The notes below the pieces were generated by a model that saw only the letters and a program-made list of their open reading frames with translations, was not told the origin of the DNA and made no database searches. A program made the translations under genes and the position numbers. DNA of 64,000 bases, from the NCBI GenBank assembly GCA_035771165.1, contig JAWNZC010000225.1:1119501-1183500 (forward strand). The letters are read 5' to 3'. Positions 58,401-64,000 of this stretch are shown in pieces. The stretch is from Paragorgia papillata (lineage: Eukaryota; Cnidaria; Anthozoa; Scleralcyonacea; Coralliidae). Every line of letters begins with the position of its first letter. Position 1 is the stretch's first letter.

Positions 58401-59872
58401 GAAGCTGAACGAAAGCTAAATAATCGATAATTTTATTTTACTTAAGCCGCTTTATATATATGTATATATATATATACACGTTTATATACCCTGTGTATAT
58501 TATACAACTGAAGTAAACCCAAGCTTTATTTCTGGAACTTTAATTATTCAATAAATCATCACCCGCGATTCTCCGGGCCTTACAGAAGAGACTAATTAAT
58601 GTATAGATATTTTGGCGGAACTCTTGCGTCAGAAAGATGTTTATATATACTTTCTGCTTGCAGACTTTGAAGTTGCCAATGCCATCTTTCCACTGTCCGT
58701 GTGTAACCATATATTGTTATTATTCAAGACGGATTTTTTTTTTGAGAAGAGAAAACACAGGCTCTCATTAGCTCGCGCACTGTATGAGGCCAAAACCAAA
58801 TATGCTGTCGTTGCATCAGGTTGCCCTGTATTTAATTCAGTATTTATTAAACTAGTAAAATACAATCTAGCATCACATTACTTCATTTTTAATACATAAC
58901 GACTTATAATTAGCTATTTTGTTCATCGATCCTGCTGCGTAGAAACGCGAAGTAATTAAATTCATGAAATGATGACAGCATTACGCGTTAATTGGTAAAG
59001 GGATTAGGGTGTGTTGTTTCCGGAGAAACGTGAGTTCAACTCACAGAAAGTGGAATTATGTGACCGTGCGGTTTGTCATGTTATGCTCGCAGCATATTAG
59101 ATCAGAGTTGTCTCTTTACAAGGAGTGGACTGTGGCTCTAACACATTCCTTAATCTAGCAGTATGATTTTAAAGGGCCTATGCAGCAAAAAATAAGTTCG
59201 GGAGAGACTTTCTTATTTAAAAGAACTTTTGAACTTATAAAGATGGAGGTTTGCAGCTCTTCCATGAGTGATTTACTAGAATTATTGCAAAAATAGACAT
59301 GATTTTCCAACAAGTCATTATACAGTGTGACATGTTTGCATATCACGCAAATCTCAATATCTAAAGAATGAAGTGAGATATGGAAAAACTGCAGATCTCC
59401 CAAGTATCTCCCAAACTTCTTTTTCGCTGCATAAGCTAAAGAGAGTACAGTACTTGTTTCATTTTATTACTTTAATTTTCATATAGGCTTTCAGATATTT
59501 TTTTTACATTTTCATATTTATATTTAGCTTGCACACCTAGACAAAAACGAGAGTCCATCTGAGGAACTTACTGAATTCCTGACACCATACAGAGAAGATG
59601 CATTAATTATAAAGTCTTTTTCTGACTTAAAAATGATCTTATCTAACCTTTCCTGCAACTTTTATTAAACAAAGTGTTCATCAGTTACACTTACAATTTG
59701 ATAAGGTAAATAATGATCACTCATGTTTTAGCTACTACATGTACATGTATTATGGTCAATAAACTGCCTAGGTATATACAGTATATATATTTTTATATGC
59801 TCTTACTCTGTTTCATCAGTTTTGTGGATATTTATTTACTACATAAAACTGTGATATTAAATTGGTTTCAAT
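57900..59872 (+). repeat. About 2.0-kb tandem duplication, copy B
   Basis: Copy of 55593-57598. After GGTTTCAAT it runs on into arm 2 (TTGGGTTTTACAAATAACTG), whereas copy A jumps there into a 200-bp repeat unit. This order implies that B is the parent sequence continuous with the arm. Confidence 0.85.
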
Positions 59873-60202
59873 TGGGTTTTACAAATAACTGACACCTGTA
59901 ATTTCCCCATCAGTGCATGCGCAACATTAATCTTCCTCTTGAAACAAAGGATTTTGACGTGATTGTGCTATTTACTTGAGATATCACACAATTGACCTTA
60001 AAATGTTTTAGAAATATTTTTTCTCAGTTCCATTACAATTAAATATTGTATTATTTATCATAGGGCAACTGTCAAGGATTTACTGTCCTTTTGGACTGGA
60101 GTAGGAAGACTTCCTGGTAGTGGAGAATTTCTAACTGTGAAAGTAGACTTGGAAAAGTCATCCGATTGCTGGCAGAAAGCAAAACTTGTTTCCTCGAGTT
60201 AA
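59528..60202 (+). pseudogene. HECT C-terminal exons, arm 2 copy
   Basis: It corresponds to 23513-22839 in arm 1. Exon 59528-59650 encodes LAHLDKNESPSEEL and FLTPYREDALIIKSFSDL. Exon 60064-60202 encodes VKDLLSFWTGVGRLPGSGEF and ends in LVSSS. The SAM and zinc-finger exons present next to arm 1 are absent here; upstream is the 2-kb duplicated block. Without promoter, SAM domain or catalytic cysteine it is a relic carried by the duplication. Confidence 0.55.
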
Positions 60203-61189
60203 TATTACCAGTTTACAACAACTTTGATTCATTCAGAAAGGCAGTCAGCTTTTTCTTTACTGTAATTTTCTTTTTTCAGTTTTAAGATTTTACTGAGCAT
60301 GTAGTTTGTTTTTATAAGCTCAGTAAAAGCATGTTTCATTTTAATACTACATTCAAATTTCGTGTAAGCCATGTTTATGTTCAGCAGCCAGCACACAACA
60401 AACACATCAATTTTTCTTGTTAATGTACCAGTGCTAAATTACATTACTATTTAATTTTGCTTTTAAAGCAACTTTGAACGACAGAGTCAGCTTTTATTGA
60501 TATTGTGCAACTTTGAAGCCATTTTCTGTTGCTTTTGTGTAACTTTGAAGTTAAATTTTATTATTTTTTTAGTTAATATGGTACCAGTGACTATTGTTCT
60601 TACACACACCCCTTATGTTACCGTACAATGTAAATAAACCTTGTACATTGGAATATTAATGCAATTGGTACATGTTCCATTTAACCGACAACTACCATAT
60701 AGTACACAATAAGATAAGCATGCAAGTACAGTACAGTACAGTACAGTACAGGACAGGACAGTGATAATAAGAACCAGGGGTGAAAAAAATAATTTTCTTC
60801 CTGGGAGCACAACCTAGAGTTTCAAAATTTCCTGCGGACTTGTAGGCATCGGGTATATTTGTGTTAAATTGAATCACTGCCCATATCAAGCGTAATTTAA
60901 AATTTAAAACTCTATCTAAATTGACTATCTTTTTCACCCCTGATAAGAAGAATAAGTGATACCGTTTACTCTGAAGGCACTGTGTGCTGTACTTTTCAAT
61001 AAATGTATATAATCCAGACTGAGGGCAATGTTTCATGTGTATTTGCCAAAGCGGAAAGCTGAGGTGGATAACATTGACCAAGATTGGAATAATTCCCGAT
61101 ATCACGTGTACGCCAAATCCACTACAGTAATTATTTTATACCGGTGGCCTTTTTTGGTGCTTTTGCTGTCTTTCTCCAGGTATCCGGTC

Positions 61190-61460
61190 GTTTCGCTACA
61201 GAGTCGTTTCGCTACAAGTCGTTTCGCTACATACGTAAAGTCGTTTCGCTACATTAAAGTCGTTTCGCTACATACGTAAAGTCGTTTCGCTACATTAATA
61301 ACTCTTTCTTGTCCGAATTGGTCTTTAGTATTTTATTCTGGCTAACGCCAGACTATTTTATTCTGGCTAACACCAGACGATTTTATTCACCTCTGGGGAA
61401 GCCCTAGGACAGGAATGAGTTAAAGTCGTTTCGCTACATACGGAAAGTCGTTTCGCTTCA
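61190..61460. repeat. GTTTCGCTACA minisatellite, arm 2
   Basis: Units like AAGTCGTTTCGCTACATACG are repeated about eight times in two clusters, one more than in arm 1 (21617-21858). Between the clusters lies a doubled TTTTATTCTGGCTAAC word. Confidence 0.75.
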
Positions 61461-61845
61461 GGCTTCCCATGGCTTTTCAGGCAGCACTTCCCTTGCGATA
61501 GTAACTTCTAGTATTAAATATATTGTGTACGAAGACAAGACGTTTAATACATGTGCGTTGATACGATTATTATCTTAGATTATCTTGCAATGCAAAACTT
61601 CAGACAAAGTTTCTCACCATGTCCAATATTCGTGCCAAATGTTTGGGTAGTAGTTTGACCACATATATTGCAGCATGAATAGACTGTTTTTACAATTATT
61701 TATAAACCGTAATCTATGCCAAATATTCTCACCTGGTGTGTGCGCAACACATCCTTAGTCTGAGATTACCAATAATAGGTATATGTCCAATGGTCTGGAA
61801 TTACCCATTATGGGTAATGCAATCATCAAGTAGGACCCAGAACCC

Positions 61846-63305
61846 ATGCCTTTGCAACGGAGTACAATAATTTTCAAAATGGCGACCTCGAAGAGTGGAA
61901 AATCGTCTAAACGAACACTTTCTTTAGAGGCTAGTCTGGAAAACCTGAGAAATGTGGCCAGTTCTTTGAAGAAGCAAAGGTCTCCAAAGCGTAGTAACTT
62001 GTTTTTTAGCTATGATGGCAGCGGTAAAAGAGTTCGTTCCAGCAGCAAACCGTACAGGTATCGATCTGTTGCTGAGCGTGCTGCTAGAAAAGGAACACGT
62101 CCTGGTGCTGTTTCAAGCCGTACTGTCTCAAGCCGTACTGTCAACAATACAGGTAAAATTAGCGTTAATATGAATAGAAAATTTAAATAAATGATTGTTA
62201 TATGTTTTTATAAGAAGACAATGGGTGTCCGGACGTCCAGTTACAGGTGAACTGTTTTGACTTTATAGAGCTGAGTGGCGAAGAATATGAGGGTGATACG
62301 ACTCATCCTGGCAATGGCTTCGACTCTGACATCAACGACGTCGACGAGGAAACATTTGACGATATGCCATTAGCAGGTCGGTACCTTTGTTGTGTGTATA
62401 TATTGTTGTGAGCCCACACTTTAGTGTTGGCCTTTTTCTGCACCCTTTCACAGAGTTTGACTGAGCTGCAGCACACTAGTTCGTGGACAGTATATTTTTA
62501 TAATTTGTCTTTTTGCCCTATAATATGTTGTAATTATAATTTTTTCAATTAGGTTTGAACCCATTGAGGATAGATAGTGACAAGTTTAAAATGAGATGCC
62601 CTTTTTCAGTTCTGTTGTTGACTTTTCACTTTTTGGCTTGTAAACTAACATGAATCTCAGTATTAACATATACCGTTTCATTATTTTGTTGATCTTGTAG
62701 AAGATTTGGCAAGTTGTATTAAAAACTGTGAAAAGATCACTAAAGAAATGAATAATAACACCCAGTCTGCATGGACAAGAAGGATGCAGGCTGTGGAGGC
62801 TAAGTGGGAAAATAGCAGAGCTTCTATATTTACTGCCCTTCTCAAGAGCTATGCTATCCCCTCCTCGGAAACCCTCTGCTTCATTTGCAGAAAAGAGCAT
62901 GCGGTGATTCGATGTAGTCACTGTGGTCCGGCTGCATTAATTTGTTCCAATTGTGATGAGACAGTGCACAATAAGAACCCGTTGCATGACCGTGATATAT
63001 GGTCAAATGGCTTCTTCCAACCAGTTCCTCCTACCATAACTCTGTTAGGAAATGGATCCTTAGAATGTATTAGTAAGTGTCAATGTTGTTAAAGAATTTA
63101 GAAGTTTATTGATGTCTATGTCTTTTTGTTTATATATTTTTTGTAGGGGTGCATTCAGGCTTATTACTACATTCACTATACCAGATTAATCATACAGGAA
63201 AATGTGCTCCATTTTTGCTATGTGAAGAGTGTGTATATTGCCAGGAACATGGGACACTTTCTCTCATTCCATCAGATGAAACATGCATTATTGTAACAAA
63301 TAATG
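61846..63305 (+). CDS. KDZ (CxC3-type) family gene, exons 1-4, arm 2, intact so far
   Basis: Exons are 61846-62152, 62215-62376, 62701-63072 and 63147-63305. All GT-AG borders are in phase. The better start is the ATG at 61879 (AAAATGGCGACC). Exon 1 is Ser/Lys/Arg-rich, exon 2 acidic and exon 3 holds the cysteine cluster (CFICRKE, RCSHCGP, CSNCDETVH). Exon 4 continues with FLLCEECVYCQEHGT. Unlike arm 1, exon 3 has no extra A after the RASIF codons, so the frame is open. KDZ proteins are transposases of large eukaryotic elements or domesticated relatives. The remaining exons lie beyond the window, so the presence of a catalytic core cannot be judged. Confidence 0.7.
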
Positions 63306-63456
63306 GTATGGATTTTTCTTATGTATATTCAGTCAAAGAGCCAGCTCTCAACATTGCAATTCCAAAGAACTAAGATAAAATCATCAATGTGGAAGGGATA
63401 AAAACTTTTTTCCTTATTAACATTTCGGGCCCACACCCTTCTTCAGATATATACAG

Positions 63457-63458
<2 letters not shown>

Positions 63459-63510
<52 letters not shown>
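63459..63510. repeat. TA microsatellite, arm 2
   Basis: A (TA)n tract shorter than its counterpart at 19541-19608. Confidence 0.9.
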
Positions 63511-63515
<5 letters not shown>

Positions 63516-63532
63516 CATGTATGTATAGGTTA

Positions 63533-63690
63533 TCAAATGAGGAGCGTGGTGATATCAGTTTTATCGCTTGAGGACGATATTGAAATTGTCACGAGTGAGT
63601 GTAGCGAACGAGGGACAATTACCATATCCCTCAAGCGATAAAACTGATATTACCAAGTCACGAATATAGATAACCTCATCGTTTTTATGT
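63533..63690. mobile_element. Fold-back MITE, arm 2 copy
   Basis: The same stem as 19376-19532 (GATATCAGTTTTATCGCTTG and inverse), in reverse orientation, as expected for the inverted arm. Confidence 0.65.
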
Positions 63691-63734
63691 CCCGCTGTTA
63701 TCGCCCTGATAAAGGCACAAGTATGTGATAAATA

Positions 63735-63737
<3 letters not shown>

Positions 63738-63778
<41 letters not shown>

Positions 63779-63780
63779 TG
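63738..63780. repeat. TA microsatellite, arm 2
   Basis: A short (TA)n tract; longer in arm 1 (19253-19320). Confidence 0.9.
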
Positions 63781-63857
63781 TATATAAATATATAATATTT
63801 TAAATGAAGAGAGGATTTAATAATGATTATAATATGAAAAATATTATGAAAAACTGA

Positions 63858-63940
63858 CTGCCCCAACCAGGAATCGAACCCTACATTAGGTCTCCAAATC
63901 AACATATTGGTGCTCTGACCACTGAGCTGTTGAGACGTAA
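63858..63940 (-). repeat. tRNA-derived SINE-like unit (arm 2)
   Basis: Reverse complement of 19090-19172, with the same A-box and B-box words and no visible difference in them. Confidence 0.55.
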
Positions 63941-64000
63941 TCAGAACAGTCAGACTTCATATATATACGTAATAATATATTAAATCTTTGAATGATTGCA

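Larger units (their letters stand above)
59238..64000. repeat. Arm 2 of the long inverted repeat
   Basis: Reverse complement of 19027-23855, running to the window edge. The inner boundary is at AAAGATGGAGG. It includes HECT exons (59528-60202), the GTTTCGCTAC minisatellite, KDZ exons 1-4, a fold-back element, TA tracts and the SINE-like unit. Confidence 0.9.

Noticed and set aside
61028..61279. 83-codon frame, with an inverted copy at 21769-22017
   Set aside because: Conserved only because the arms are duplicates; its end differs between arms where the minisatellite varies.

Overview
This is 64 kb of eukaryotic, AT-rich metazoan genomic DNA. The genes have GT-AG introns and the window is rich in transposons, MITEs and microsatellites. 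The protein families recognised are G2E3-like SAM/zinc-finger/HECT ligases, KDZ (CxC3-type) transposase relatives, DUF6589, ZAD, THAP, truncated RecQ-like helicases and a SWIM/Ulp1/PHD protein. From general knowledge these are expanded in early-branching marine invertebrates. A sponge or a cnidarian fits best, but the sequence alone does not decide which. Almost everything looks like accessory DNA: duplicated, truncated or transposon-derived, with few convincing single-copy host genes.

Layout, left to right. 69-2903 (+) is an intact two-exon gene (783 codons) with a coiled coil and a CAWC box. 3250-4578 (-) is a three-exon chromodomain gene convergent with it. 5009-6021 (+) is a HECT pseudogene diverging from the chromodomain gene. 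7215-9050 (-) is a SWIM/acidic/Ulp1/PHD gene of Mutator-type appearance. 9416-10208 is a deleted mariner-like element. 11648-12560 is a near-identical second copy of the HECT pseudogene. 12840-13792 (+) is a truncated RecQ-like helicase overlapping a ZAD pseudogene (13775-14377, -). 16009-21220 (-) is a KDZ-family gene without its core. 22839-24781 (-) is a SAM/zinc-finger/HECT gene broken by a TGA. 25265-25945 is a 21-bp minisatellite. 26916-33256 (-) is a G2E3-like HECT pseudogene, 33657-34625 (+) a second chromodomain gene, and 34944-38125 (-) a six-exon paralogue of the CAWC-box gene. 39253-43561 is an apparently complete DNA transposon with an 877-aa protein and roughly 590-bp inverted termini. 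44032-46411 holds a THAP exon, an inserted 2A-bearing non-LTR retrotransposon fragment and the N-terminal part of another G2E3-like gene. 47770-49060 is a satellite with higher-order structure. 52253-54721 (+) is a DUF6589 gene. 55593-59872 is a tandemly duplicated block of about 2 kb carrying 200-bp repeats.

Two large-scale structures stand out. First, 19027-23855 and 59238-64000 are long inverted-repeat arms of about 4.8 kb, about 35 kb apart; the second runs off the window. Both carry KDZ and HECT exons. The arm-2 copy is intact where arm 1 is frameshifted. Second, a set of three neighbours (HECT-type gene diverging from a chromodomain gene, which converges on a CAWC-box gene) occurs twice in opposite orientation, at 69-6105 and 26916-38125. 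The chromodomain paralogues keep identical intron phases and an 86-nt middle exon. This pairing of ubiquitin-ligase-like, chromatin-reader and coiled-coil/CAWC-box proteins is the best candidate here for an undescribed mobile or co-duplicated system.

All exon structures were inferred by eye from splice signals and reading-frame continuity. No alignment or database search was run.
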